The notes under the pieces: model-generated
What the model saw: the letters and a program-made list of their open reading frames with translations, nothing else
Databases searched by the model: none
What the model was told of the DNA's origin: nothing
NCBI GenBank assembly: GCA_963782445.1
Contig: CAWAJM010000001.1
Span: 496,001-560,000 of the forward strand
DNA: 64,000 nucleotides
From: ZC4RG20 sp963782445
GTDB lineage: Bacteria > Pseudomonadota > Gammaproteobacteria > Steroidobacterales > Rariloculaceae
Direction of reading: 5' to 3'
Shown: piece by piece, positions 49,663 through 58,199 of the stretch
Numbering within the stretch: the stretch's first letter is position 1
Layout: the number at the start of each line of letters is the position of its first letter
Made by a program: the position numbers and the translations under genes

Positions 49663-50937
49663 ATGGCGCGGGCTAGGCCCCTGGAGCGGAAAAGCAGCCC
49701 CGACGCTCCGGCGGAGCCGGCCCCGGCGCCCCGCCGTCGATCGGCGCGCCTCGCTCGACTGCGGCTACCGGCGCCCTACGGGCGCATGGCGGCGCCGGTC
49801 TACGTTCCTTCGCTGCTGATTTCGATCAGCTACCAGGGCCTGCTCATCCTGCTCCCCCTGTACGTGCTGCAACTCGGCGCGAGTGCCGCGCTTGCGGCCT
49901 CGGTCGTCGGTTTGCGCGGCGTCGGGGTGCTGCTGTTCGATCTGCCCGCCGGGATGCTGTCCGCCCGCTTCGGCGACAAGCCGGTTCTGCTCGGCGGGCT
50001 CGGCCTGATCCTCGTCGGGATGGCGACACTCGGCCTCACGACGGCGACCTGGGCGATCGGGGCGGCGGCCGTCGTGCTCGGCGCGGGACAGGCGGCCTGG
50101 ATGCTCGGCCGCCAGTCCTACATCTCTCAGACCTGCGCGCCGACGGAGGTCGGCCGCGTGATTTCGGTCATGGGCGGCCTGCAGCGCGCCGGGGCCTTCG
50201 TCGGTCCGGCCGCCGGCGGGTTCGCCGCCGCCGCGCTCGGGTTTCGGCCCGCGTTCCTGATCGGCGCCGGCGTTGTGCTGTTCGCTTCGGCGTTTGTCGT
50301 CGCGTTCATCGACGTGGATGATATCGAGGGCGGGCGCCGCGTGGGCCCCGCGGCCGTCGTGCACGTGCTGCGCAGCCACCGGCGCGAATTCGCGACGGCC
50401 GGGCTTTCGGCCTTGGCGCTGCAGCTCATGCGGGCCGGGCGGCAGCTGCTCGTGCCGCTGTTCGGCGAGGCCGCCGGGCTCGGCTCCGCCGCGATCGGCC
50501 TCGTCTACTCGCTGTCGTCGGCGCTCGACATGACGCTGTTCTATCCGGTCGGCGTGCTCGTCGACCGGCGAGGCCGCAAATGGAGCGCCGTGCCGAGCAT
50601 GACGCTGTTCGCGCTAGGGCTCGCGCTGCTGCCCGTCGCGCACGGCTTTCGGAGCCTGCTCGGCGTTGCCCTGCTGCTGGGCCTCGCTAACGGTCTTGGC
50701 ACGGGCATCGTCATGATCATGGGCGCCGACATCGCGCGTCGCAGCGAGCATCGCGCCCAGTTCCTCGGAGTCTGGCGGCTCATCGGCGACCTCGGGCTCA
50801 GCGTCGCGCCGCTGCTGACGAGTGTGCTCATTGACGCCTCGGGCCTCGCGCTCGCGAGCCTCGCCGTTGCGGCGCTCGGCCTGGCGGGTGCTTCGATTAT
50901 GGTGTTTCTCGTCCGCGAGACTTTGCGCGGCGGCTAG
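49663..50937 (+). CDS. MFS transporter
   Basis: This protein of up to 424 residues has about twelve hydrophobic segments. The MFS loop 2-3 motif appears as GMLSARFGDKPVLLGGLGLI and a second-half counterpart as GVLVDRRGRKWSAVPSM. The N-terminal 40 residues are basic and Pro-rich with no match, so a later ATG (49786, MAAPVYVPSLL) is a reasonable alternative start. The substrate is unknown. It follows the aminotransferase and precedes the PrpF-type isomerase gene. Confidence 0.88.
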   Translation: MARARPLERKSSPDAPAEPAPAPRRRSARLARLRLPAPYGRMAAPVYVPSLLISISYQGLLILLPLYVLQLGASAALAASVVGLRGVGVLLFDLPAGMLSARFGDKPVLLGGLGLILVGMATLGLTTATWAIGAAAVVLGAGQAAWMLGRQSYISQTCAPTEVGRVISVMGGLQRAGAFVGPAAGGFAAAALGFRPAFLIGAGVVLFASAFVVAFIDVDDIEGGRRVGPAAVVHVLRSHRREFATAGLSALALQLMRAGRQLLVPLFGEAAGLGSAAIGLVYSLSSALDMTLFYPVGVLVDRRGRKWSAVPSMTLFALGLALLPVAHGFRSLLGVALLLGLANGLGTGIVMIMGADIARRSEHRAQFLGVWRLIGDLGLSVAPLLTSVLIDASGLALASLAVAALGLAGASIMVFLVRETLRGG

Positions 50938-51021
50938 CGGCCTGTAGCGCCCGCGCGGCGCGCGGCCCCGGTGCGGGCGGTCGCGGCCCGCCCTGCTAGA
51001 ATTGTCGGCGAGGAGAGGCCA

Positions 51022-52110
51022 ATGCAGACATCGATTCCGAGTTTTCTCATGCGGGGCGGCAGCTCCAAGGGCCTGTACTTCCGCAAGGCGGATCTGCCCG
51101 CGGACCCTGCGCTGCGCGACCGCGTGCTCGTCGCGGCCATGGGTGCCGACAAGCGGCAGATCGATGCCGTCGGCGGGGCGCACCCCCTCACGAGCAAGGT
51201 CGCCATCGTCTCGCGCTCCGAGGACGACACCGCCGACGTCGACTACCTGTTCGCGCAGGTCGTCGTGGGCGAAGGCCGCGTCGACACCACGCCGAACTGC
51301 GGCAACATGCTCGCCGCGGTCGGGCCGTTCGCGATCGAGACGGGACTCGTCGAGGCGCTCGGCGGCGAAACGCGCGTCCGCGTGCGCATGCTGAACAGCA
51401 ACAACCTCTGCGAGCTCATCGTGCAGACGCCCGGCCAACGCGTGAGCTACGAGGGCGACGCGCGCATCGACGGCGTGCCGGGTACTTCGGCTCCCGTGAT
51501 TTGTAATTACCTCGACGTGGCGGGCTCGATCTGCGGGAGCCTGCTGCCGACCGGCAACGTCGTCGACGAGGTCGACGGCGTGCGGGTGACCTGCATCGAT
51601 AACGGCATGCCCGTCGTCGTGCTGCGCGCCCGGGACGTGGGCCGCAGCGGTTACGAGACGCCGGCCGAGCTCGACGCCGATACCGAGCTCAAGCGGCGCA
51701 TCGAGTCGATCCGGCTGCAGATCGGCCCGCGCATGAACCTGGGCGACGTGACGAACAAGGTCGTGCCCAAGATGAGCCTCATAGCCCCGCCGCGCGCGGG
51801 CGGCCACGTCTCCACGCGTACGTTCATCCCGCACGACTGCCACGCAGCGATCGGCGTGCTCGGCGCCGTCTCGGTCGCGACGGCCTGCATCCTGCCGGCC
51901 TCCGTTGCCGAGGGCATCGCCAAGGTGCCGCCCGGCCGGACCAAGCACATGTCGGTCGAGCATCCGTCGGGGGAGTTCTCGGTCACGCTGGAAGTCGGTG
52001 GGACGCCCGAGCGGCCGGTCGTCGAGAAGGCCGGCCTGCTGCGGACCGCGCGCTTGATCTTCAAGGGCGAAGTGCAGATCCCCGGCGAGGTCTGGGACGG
52101 CCGCAAATAG
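51022..52110 (+). CDS. PrpF-family isomerase, probable 4-oxalomesaconate tautomerase
   Basis: The 362-residue protein belongs to the PrpF/AcnD-associated isomerases: FLMRGGSSKGLYF, DAVGGAHPLTSKVAIV, TTPNCGNMLAAVGPFAI and HPSGEFSVTLEV. Members include methylaconitate isomerase and 4-oxalomesaconate tautomerases (GalD, LigU) of the gallate and protocatechuate 4,5-cleavage pathways. The nearby ligC and ligI genes favour 4-oxalomesaconate. GAGGAGAGGCC precedes the ATG. The hydratase and aldolase that follow in the pathway were not seen in the window. Confidence 0.9.
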   Translation: MQTSIPSFLMRGGSSKGLYFRKADLPADPALRDRVLVAAMGADKRQIDAVGGAHPLTSKVAIVSRSEDDTADVDYLFAQVVVGEGRVDTTPNCGNMLAAVGPFAIETGLVEALGGETRVRVRMLNSNNLCELIVQTPGQRVSYEGDARIDGVPGTSAPVICNYLDVAGSICGSLLPTGNVVDEVDGVRVTCIDNGMPVVVLRARDVGRSGYETPAELDADTELKRRIESIRLQIGPRMNLGDVTNKVVPKMSLIAPPRAGGHVSTRTFIPHDCHAAIGVLGAVSVATACILPASVAEGIAKVPPGRTKHMSVEHPSGEFSVTLEVGGTPERPVVEKAGLLRTARLIFKGEVQIPGEVWDGRK

Positions 52111-52158
52111 CAACGTAGGTCGCGTCGGCGTCCTTTCGCCCAGGGACGCCGGACGCAG

Positions 52159-53595
52159 TTACTTCGCGACGCTGATGACCTCGGGTTCCATGTAGCCTTT
52201 GAGCCCGATCCTGGAGTACTGCCGCCCGAGGCCCGACTCCTTTGCGCCGCCGAAAGGCACGAAGGCCAACGTCGCTCGATGCTGGTTGACCCAGGCCGTG
52301 CCGACCTCGAGGCGGGCCGCAATTTCCTTGCCGCGCTCCGGATCGCTCGTCCAAACCGAGCCGCTGAGCCCATAACGCGAATCGTTCGCGCGCGCGATCG
52401 CTTGCTCGAGATCGGAATATTTCATAATTGGGACTATCGGCCCGAACTGCTCTTCCTGCACCAGCCGGCTGTGCTCGTCGATGTCCGTCACGAGCGTCGG
52501 CGGTATGAAATACCCCTCGCCCTTCGGCACTTCGCCGCCGACGAGAATCTTCGCGCCGCTGCGCTTCGTGTCCTCGAGCAGGTCGCAGACCTTGTCATAC
52601 TGCATCTTGTTTTGCAGCGGCCCGAGCTGCGTCTCCGGGTCGAGGCCGTTGCCGACCTTGGCGCTTTTCGCTTCCTCGACGAGGGCCGCGCAGAGCGCGT
52701 CGTAGACCTTCTCGTGGGCGTAGATGCGCTTGATGGCCATGCAGACCTGGCCGCTGTTCACGAAAGCCGCGAAGAACACCTTCTTCGCGATGGCCTGCGG
52801 ATCCACATCGTCGAGGATGATGGCCGGGTCGTTGCCGCCGAGCTCGAGCGTGAGGCGCTTGAGGGTGCCGGCGGCACTTGCAGCGACCTTCTTGCCCGTC
52901 GCCACGGAGCCCGTGAACGAGATCTTGTCGATGTCGTCGTGCTCGGTCATCCACTGGCCGAGCTCGTCGCCGCCGGCCAGGACGTTGACGACGCCCGCGG
53001 GGAAGATGTCCTTGAGCAGCTCGCCGAGCTTGAGTGTCGTGAGCGGCGTGTACGGCGACGGTTTGAGGATCACGGCGTTGCCCGTGTAGAGCGCGGAGAC
53101 CAGCGGCCCGAGGGCGAGGTTCACGGGCGCATTCCACGGCGTGATGATGCCGACGACGCCGAGCGGCCGGTAACGCAGCTCGATCTGCCGCTGCGCATCG
53201 TCCACGAGCGTCTCGACCGGAATCTCGATGCTGACCATGCCCTCGGACTGGCTCGCGCCGCGGTCGATCTCGGCCATGGCCTGCGCGAGCGGCTTGCCCT
53301 GCTCGCGCGTCAGCAGCTCGCCGAGCTCCCGCTGGTGGTCCCTGAGCGCGGCCGCCAGGCGCTTCACGCGCTCGGCGCGCTGCGCGTACGTGGTGTTGCG
53401 CCATGCCTGGAAAGCTTTGCGCGCGGCACGGACGGCCGCATCGAGCTCGGTGCGGCCCGCGGCCGGGCAGCGCGCAAAGACGGTGCCGAGCGCCGGATTG
53501 ATGACGTGGAGGGTGCCGCTGCCCGCGACGAGGCGGCCGTCGAGGAGAAGCGAGAAATCCTGCCTGAGCTCGAAGTTGCCTGCTCTTTCGGCCAT
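52159..53595 (-). CDS. NAD(P)-dependent aldehyde dehydrogenase
   Basis: The 478-residue enzyme has VVGIITPWNAPVNLALG, the cofactor block SFTGSVATGKKV, the catalytic Glu in TLELGGNDPAI, the catalytic Cys in NSGQVCMAIKR and the C-terminal EEQFGPIVPI and PFGGAKESGLGRQ. GGAGGTGAC precedes the ATG at 53595. It is transcribed divergently from ligC, which suggests a role in the same aromatic pathway, for example oxidation of vanillin or another aromatic aldehyde. The aldehyde cannot be named from sequence. Confidence 0.94.
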   Translation of the reverse strand: MAERAGNFELRQDFSLLLDGRLVAGSGTLHVINPALGTVFARCPAAGRTELDAAVRAARKAFQAWRNTTYAQRAERVKRLAAALRDHQRELGELLTREQGKPLAQAMAEIDRGASQSEGMVSIEIPVETLVDDAQRQIELRYRPLGVVGIITPWNAPVNLALGPLVSALYTGNAVILKPSPYTPLTTLKLGELLKDIFPAGVVNVLAGGDELGQWMTEHDDIDKISFTGSVATGKKVAASAAGTLKRLTLELGGNDPAIILDDVDPQAIAKKVFFAAFVNSGQVCMAIKRIYAHEKVYDALCAALVEEAKSAKVGNGLDPETQLGPLQNKMQYDKVCDLLEDTKRSGAKILVGGEVPKGEGYFIPPTLVTDIDEHSRLVQEEQFGPIVPIMKYSDLEQAIARANDSRYGLSGSVWTSDPERGKEIAARLEVGTAWVNQHRATLAFVPFGGAKESGLGRQYSRIGLKGYMEPEVISVAK

Positions 53596-53833
53596 GGGTG
53601 TCGTCACCTCCAATGCGCGTGCTTTGAAGCGGCGGCGCCCGCTCGGGGCGGGCGCCGCGGCCGGCCGCGGCTTGCAGCCGGCGGGTCCATCTGAAGTAGA
53701 ATTCATGATACACGATCGATCCTGCAGGGATCTCCCGTCCACCGCACGGCAGCTCTCATCCTCGAGCCCGAGGGCGGCGTCCGCGAGGAGGCGGCGGACC
53801 CTTTCGCTTTTTTGACTCGGAGGAGGAAGGCTC
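53596..53833. promoter_or_regulatory. divergent control region, aldehyde dehydrogenase and ligC
   Basis: The 238-base gap holds an AT-richer tract (TAGAATTCATGATACACGAT, 53698-53717) in otherwise GC-rich DNA, followed by GATCGATC (53714-53721) and CTGCAG palindromes. This is the most likely promoter-operator zone for both genes. No regulator gene is adjacent, and none was recognised in the window. Confidence 0.45.
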
Positions 53834-54775
53834 ATGAAGATTGTCGTCGTCGGGCAGGGCGCATTCGGGCGCAAACATCTCGACGGACTGAAGAACATTC
53901 CGGACGTTGAAGTCGTGAGCCTCGCCGGCGGCAGCCCGGATACGACGGAAAAGGTCGCCAAGCAGTACGGTATTCCGCACTGGAGCACGGATCTTTCCGA
54001 GTCCCTCGCGCAGCCCGGTGTCGACGCCGCGATCATTACTTCGCCCACGCAGATTCATGCTCGGCAGGCCGTCGAGGTCATGCGTGCCGGCAAACACGTC
54101 GAGGTCGAGATTCCGATCGCCGACAATCTGGCCGATGCCGAGCAGATCGAGCAGGTTCGGCAGGAGACGGGGCTCGTAGCCATGGCCGGCCATACGCGCC
54201 GATTCAATCCCTCCCATCAATGGGTGCACAACAAGATCGCGGCCGGCGAGCTCAAGCTGCAGCATCTCGTCGTGCAGACGTTCTTCTTTCGGCGCGAGAA
54301 CAAAAACCTCGAGGGCAAGCCGCGCAGCTGGGTCGACCATCTGCTCTGGCATCACGCCTGCCACACGGTCGATCTTTTCCACTATCAGACGGGCGAGACG
54401 GCCGCCGACGTCTTCGCGCTCGAGGGTCCGCACCATCCGCGGCTCGGCATCGCGATGGATATGAGCATCGGGATGAAGACGCCTTCGGGCGCGGTCTGCA
54501 CGCTGGCGCTCTCCTTCAACAACAACGGCCCGCAGGGCACGTTCTTCCGCTACATCTGCGACAACGGCACCTATATCGCGCGTTACGACGATCTCTTCGA
54601 CGGCCACGACGAGCCGGTGGATCTCTCGGGCGTCGCGGTCTCGAGCAATGGCATCGAGCTGCAGGACCGCGAGTTCGTCGCGGCCATCAAGGCTGGCCGG
54701 GAGCCTAACTCGAGCGTTCAGCAGGTCATGCCGGCCATGCGCACGCTCGACCGGCTCGAGAAGTGCCTGAAGTGA
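53834..54775 (+). CDS. ligC: 4-carboxy-2-hydroxymuconate-6-semialdehyde dehydrogenase
   Basis: The 313-residue Gfo/Idh/MocA-fold enzyme closely follows the LigC pattern: VVGQGAFGRKHLDGLKNI, SPTQIHARQAVEVMRAGKHVEVEIPIAD, GHTRRFNPSHQWVHNKI, FFFRRENKNLEGKPRSWVDHLLWHHACHTVDLF and RYICDNGTYIARYDDL. LigC oxidises the ring-cleavage product of protocatechuate (in its hemiacetal form) to 2-pyrone-4,6-dicarboxylate using NADP. GGAGGAGGAAGG precedes the ATG. ligI follows 31 bases downstream, in pathway order. Confidence 0.93.
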   Translation: MKIVVVGQGAFGRKHLDGLKNIPDVEVVSLAGGSPDTTEKVAKQYGIPHWSTDLSESLAQPGVDAAIITSPTQIHARQAVEVMRAGKHVEVEIPIADNLADAEQIEQVRQETGLVAMAGHTRRFNPSHQWVHNKIAAGELKLQHLVVQTFFFRRENKNLEGKPRSWVDHLLWHHACHTVDLFHYQTGETAADVFALEGPHHPRLGIAMDMSIGMKTPSGAVCTLALSFNNNGPQGTFFRYICDNGTYIARYDDLFDGHDEPVDLSGVAVSSNGIELQDREFVAAIKAGREPNSSVQQVMPAMRTLDRLEKCLK

Positions 54776-54806
54776 CACACGCCGGCTGAGGCGAATCGAG
54801 GGAACG

Positions 54807-55688
54807 ATGGCAACGAAGGACATTCCGGTCTGCATGGCGCCGGACCCGGATACGCGGGTGCCGAACTACAAGCCGCCCGCCAACGCGTGCGATGCGCACT
54901 GCCATATCTTCGGGCCGGCGCATAAGTATCCGTATGCGCCCGATCGCAGCTACACGCCCCCCGATGCGCCGCTCGAGACCTTCCAGGCGCTGCAGAGGAC
55001 GCTGGGGCTCTCGCGCGCCGTGCTCGTCAACGCGAGTTGCCACGGCACGGACAATACCGTGATCCTCGACGCGATCGCGCAGAGCGAGGGGCGCTACCGC
55101 GGGGTCGCGAACGTCGCCGAGTCCGTCACGGACCGCGAGCTCGAGATTCTGAACGAAGGCGGCATTCGGGGCATCCGGTTCAACTTCGTGCAGCACTTGG
55201 GCGGCACGCCGGACCTCGACGTTTTTGACCGGCTCGTCGAGCGCGTGAAGCCGATGGGCTGGCACGTCGTCCTGCACTTCGACGCGAAGGATCTGCTCGA
55301 TTTCGAGGAGATGCTGCGTAAGCTGCCCGTACCGTTCATCATCGACCATATGGGCCGGGTGCCGACGAAGGACGGGCTCGAGCAAAAGCCGTTCAAGATC
55401 CTGCTCAACGTCGCGCGCATGGAGAACTGCTGGGTCAAGATCTGCGGGGCCGAGCGTATCTCCTCGGCGGGGCCCCCGTTCACGGATGCCGTGCCTTTCG
55501 CTCAGGCGCTGCTCGAGGTGCAGTCGGACCGTATCCTCTGGGGCACGGATTGGCCGCATCCGAACATCAAAAAGCACATGCCGAACGACGGGGATCTCGT
55601 CGATCTGATCCCGCTCATGATGCCGGACGCGGCGCTGCAGAAGAAGGTGCTCGTCGAGAACCCCGAGCGGCTCTACGGCTTCGGCTGA
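54807..55688 (+). CDS. ligI: 2-pyrone-4,6-dicarboxylate hydrolase
   Basis: The 293-residue amidohydrolase has the LigI blocks PPANACDAHCHIFGPAHKYPYAPDRSYTPPDA, NASCHGTDNTVILDAIAQ, GGIRGIRFNFVQHLGG, IIDHMGRVPT and the C-terminal RILWGTDWPHPNI with the catalytic Asp. It opens the pyrone ring to give 4-oxalomesaconate, the substrate of the PrpF-type tautomerase nearby. It follows ligC in an operon and is followed by a terminator-like repeat. Confidence 0.94.
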   Translation: MATKDIPVCMAPDPDTRVPNYKPPANACDAHCHIFGPAHKYPYAPDRSYTPPDAPLETFQALQRTLGLSRAVLVNASCHGTDNTVILDAIAQSEGRYRGVANVAESVTDRELEILNEGGIRGIRFNFVQHLGGTPDLDVFDRLVERVKPMGWHVVLHFDAKDLLDFEEMLRKLPVPFIIDHMGRVPTKDGLEQKPFKILLNVARMENCWVKICGAERISSAGPPFTDAVPFAQALLEVQSDRILWGTDWPHPNIKKHMPNDGDLVDLIPLMMPDAALQKKVLVENPERLYGFG

Positions 55689-55699
55689 GCGAAAAAGCG

Positions 55700-55742
55700 A
55701 AAAAGGGGTCAGAGCCCTTTTTCAAGCTCTGCCCCCTTTTTT
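55700..55742 (+). terminator. terminator-like hairpin from GGGGTCAGAGCCC element, copy 6
   Basis: Copy 6 (55700-55722) is followed by GCTCTGCCCCCTTTTTT, which pairs with its first half (AAAAAGGGG and CAGAGC). The result is a strong stem with a T-run, 12 bases after the ligI stop. It looks like a Rho-independent terminator built from the repeat. Confidence 0.7.
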
Positions 55743-55905
55743 CCGGCCGGCAGCCTCCACCGCCGGCGGAGGGCGTTCTCGAACGAGAAGCGGTCGCCTG
55801 CCGCACGGCGCCGGCCCGCTTTCGCGACCGCCCGTCTCGCCCGCGAATATTCCGGCCGCGCCCTCCGTATAAGGGATATCGAAAGACGCTCCCCGGAGAA
55901 TGGCT

Positions 55906-56220
55906 ATGGCCGAGACCAATTCATCCACGATGCCCGCCGATGCCGCCTACGAGGCGGGTCGTCGCGCCGGCCTGGCGACCGGCGCGCTCGCGTTGAGCAT
56001 CGCGGCATTCATCAATCTGCTGGGCCTCGAGAAGTCGCTGCTCGCGATCGTGCTGGCGGCCATGGCGCTGCGCGGCGGGGAGGTCGGAACCAAGCTGCGC
56101 GGGTTTGCCCGGGCCGCGATCGTGATCGCTGCCGTCCACGTCGTCACGGTCGTCACCGTGGTGGCCGTGTTCCACGAGCGGCTGGCCGAGCTCATTCGTC
56201 TCTTGCGGCAGCTCGGCTGA
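55906..56220 (+). CDS. small membrane protein in the ECF sigma operon
   Basis: This 104-residue protein has two or three hydrophobic segments (LATGALALSIAAFINLLGL, LLAIVLAAMAL and AIVIAAVHVVTVVTVVAVF), and the N terminus is polar. GGAGA stands about seven bases before the ATG at 55906; the ATG at 55900 is too close to it. The sigma factor gene starts two bases after its stop, so it is part of that operon. No family is recognised. It may be a partner or target of the sigma/anti-sigma pair. Confidence 0.75.
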   Translation: MAETNSSTMPADAAYEAGRRAGLATGALALSIAAFINLLGLEKSLLAIVLAAMALRGGEVGTKLRGFARAAIVIAAVHVVTVVTVVAVFHERLAELIRLLRQLG

Positions 56221-56222
56221 GC

Positions 56223-56708
56223 GTGCTCGGCGATTCCGAATACGAACGCCTGCTGCGACCGTTGCTGGCGCAGGCCGCGGCGTACGCGCAGTCGATCCTG
56301 CGCGACCGGCACGATGCCGAGGATGCGGTGCAGCAGGCGGCACTGCGGGGGCTCGAACGGCTGTCCACGTACGATCCGGCGCGGCCGTTCAAGGCGTGGT
56401 GGTTCGCGATCCTGCGCAACGGCTGCATCGATGTGCTGCGAACGAAGCGCACCGCGAAGTCCAGCGCTTTGGGCGATTGGGACGCTCCCGATCCCGCATC
56501 GGTCGAGGTGGCGGCGTGGGCACGGCTCAGTGACGCAATCGATCTATTGAGCGCGGAACATCGCGAGATTCTGCGTCTGCGCTACTTCGGCGGACTGAGT
56601 TATCGCGACCTGGCCGCAGCGTTGTCGATTCCGCAGGGAACCGTGATGTCGAGGCTGCACGCCGCCAGAAAGGCGCTGGCCGTCCGGGTGACGGAGGACA
56701 CGATATGA
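56223..56708 (+). CDS. ECF-type RNA polymerase sigma factor
   Basis: The 161-residue protein has region 2 (SILRDRHDAEDAVQQAALRGLERL and FKAWWFAILRNGCIDVLR) and region 4 (LLSAEHREILRLRYFGGLSYRDLAAALSIPQGTVMSRLHAARKAL), the normal ECF layout. The start is GTG, two bases after the small membrane gene. It overlaps the anti-sigma gene by four bases (ATGA). It should direct RNA polymerase to a small stress or envelope regulon, probably including this operon. Confidence 0.93.
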   Translation: MLGDSEYERLLRPLLAQAAAYAQSILRDRHDAEDAVQQAALRGLERLSTYDPARPFKAWWFAILRNGCIDVLRTKRTAKSSALGDWDAPDPASVEVAAWARLSDAIDLLSAEHREILRLRYFGGLSYRDLAAALSIPQGTVMSRLHAARKALAVRVTEDTI

Positions 56709-57082
56709 CGACCATCGACCCCAGTGAGCTTTCCGCGTACATCGACGGAGAGCTGGATGCTACGCGGGCCGCGGCCGTCGCGGCCGCATTGGCCGCCGAC
56801 GAGGCGCTTGCAGCGGAGCTCGCCGCGCTGCGCTGCACCGACGAGAGGTGGTCGTGCGCGGCCCGCACGGCGCAGTTCGCCCCGAATGTCCGGTTGCCCA
56901 GAAGGACAAGCTGGGTCGATTCCAAAGCGGCGCTCACCGGAGTCGTGGCGGCGCTGCTCGCGCTGAGATTCCTGCCCAGCCTCGGCGCAGTGGCGGTCTG
57001 GGCGTTCGCGATTCACGGCGTCGCGCTGACGGGTCTCGTCGCGTGGGTAGTGAGCTTGCGCGGCAGCGTCCGCGACGCCTAG
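56705..57082 (+). CDS. anti-sigma factor, membrane-anchored
   Basis: The 125-residue protein begins with an anti-sigma-like helix (DPSELSAYIDGELDATRAAAVAAALAADEALAAELAAL) and has two hydrophobic segments (ALTGVVAALLALRFL and AVWAFAIHGVALTGLVAWVV). The His-x3-Cys-x2-Cys zinc motif of many such proteins is not present. It should hold the upstream sigma factor at the membrane. The four-base overlap supports stoichiometric expression. Confidence 0.85.
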   Translation: MTTIDPSELSAYIDGELDATRAAAVAAALAADEALAAELAALRCTDERWSCAARTAQFAPNVRLPRRTSWVDSKAALTGVVAALLALRFLPSLGAVAVWAFAIHGVALTGLVAWVVSLRGSVRDA

Positions 57083-57141
57083 CCGGGCGCCTTCGTTCTC
57101 GGTGCGCCGCCACGCGAGATGTGACGATCAACAAGACGAAG

Positions 57142-57163
57142 AAAAGGGCTCCGACCCCTTTTA
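57142..57163. repeat. GGGGTCAGAGCCC-type element, copy 7 (one variant base)
   Basis: AAAAGGGCTCCGACCCCTTT lies between the convergent anti-sigma and VOC genes. One base differs from the other copies (TCCGA for TCTGA). The stop codon of the VOC gene (TTA on this strand) is at its right end. Confidence 0.65.
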
Positions 57164-58114
57164 TGCGCCGGCGCCCGCCGTCTCGGCGCGCTGCACGCCC
57201 TTGTAGAGCAGCGAGTCCTGCATGCCCTCGGCCAGGCACCACTCGGCGAAGCGCTCGGGCGTCTGCTCGAAGCTGCCCGGCACCCAGTTCTCGTCGACCT
57301 GATCGGAGTCGAAGTCGTATTCGGCCGCACCGCCCGACGGGCAATGGAAGTACCAGAAATAGCACGAGGAAATCGGGTGACGGCCCGGGCCGAGTGCCGT
57401 GGTCCAGCCGCGGCGCGTCATGTTGAGGCCGCCGCCGAAGAGCTCGTGAATGTTGCCGAGCTCGAACGCGACGTGATGAAAGCCGCGCTTGGGGCCCACG
57501 TTGAGCAGGAACAGATCGTGGTGATGGTGCGAGGCGGAGCCGCGCATGAAGTAGCCGCGGCCCGGATAGCAATCGCTGACGATGAAGCCCAGGCGCTGCG
57601 TGTAGAACTCGACCGCGTCCACGATGCCGGGCCCGACCATGAAGACCGCATGCGTCATTTCGAGCGGCGTCGCATGGTCGAAGAACTGGCCGCGCGTATT
57701 GATGCGGTCCGGGTGACCCGGCGTGTTGAACTTGAGTTCCGGGGCCGACACGGGACGACGCTTGGCGACGCGGAACGCGACCGGGAAGCCGACGGGGTCG
57801 ACGAAGTGCACGCTGCCGTCTTCGTCGCGGTGCACGTCGCGGTCGCGCTGGATCTCTGCCGCGATCGCCTCGAGATCCTCCGGGCCCGCGACGCCGAAAA
57901 TCAGCTCGCGCTGGGTCTCGCCCGCGACGGCGGGCGCGGGCAGCGCGGGGTCGTCGGCGCGGCGCAGGATCACGTTCGAGCCGTCCTGAGCCTCGAAGAC
58001 CGCTCCGGCCGCGTCCGCCTGCATCGGCGCGAGCCCGAATTCCGTCCAGAAACGGCGCGACTTCTCGAGGTCGCGTACGCCATAGGTGATTGCATCGAGA
58101 TTCGTGACTCGCAT
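57161..58114 (-). CDS. extradiol dioxygenase-like VOC family protein
   Basis: The product of about 317 residues has two vicinal-oxygen-chelate modules, like type I extradiol dioxygenases. The N-terminal module is VTNLDAITYGVRDLEKSRRFWTEFGL. The C-terminal module has the putative iron ligands His in MTHAVFMVGPG, His in GFHHVAFELGNIHE and Glu in GAAEYDFDSD. It may open a catechol-type ring next to the hydroxyls, but other VOC activities such as glyoxalase-like ones are possible. It is not related to the type II LigAB dioxygenase. The ATG at 58114 (MRVTNLDAI) is preferred to an upstream start. Confidence 0.85.
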   Translation of the reverse strand: MRVTNLDAITYGVRDLEKSRRFWTEFGLAPMQADAAGAVFEAQDGSNVILRRADDPALPAPAVAGETQRELIFGVAGPEDLEAIAAEIQRDRDVHRDEDGSVHFVDPVGFPVAFRVAKRRPVSAPELKFNTPGHPDRINTRGQFFDHATPLEMTHAVFMVGPGIVDAVEFYTQRLGFIVSDCYPGRGYFMRGSASHHHHDLFLLNVGPKRGFHHVAFELGNIHELFGGGLNMTRRGWTTALGPGRHPISSCYFWYFHCPSGGAAEYDFDSDQVDENWVPGSFEQTPERFAEWCLAEGMQDSLLYKGVQRAETAGAGA

Positions 58115-58199
58115 GACCGCATCGCCGGGTTTCGATCGGGGCGCCAAGTTTAACGCATCCCCGCGCCGCTCAGCCGCCGGCTCTCGGTTTGCCGCAAGG

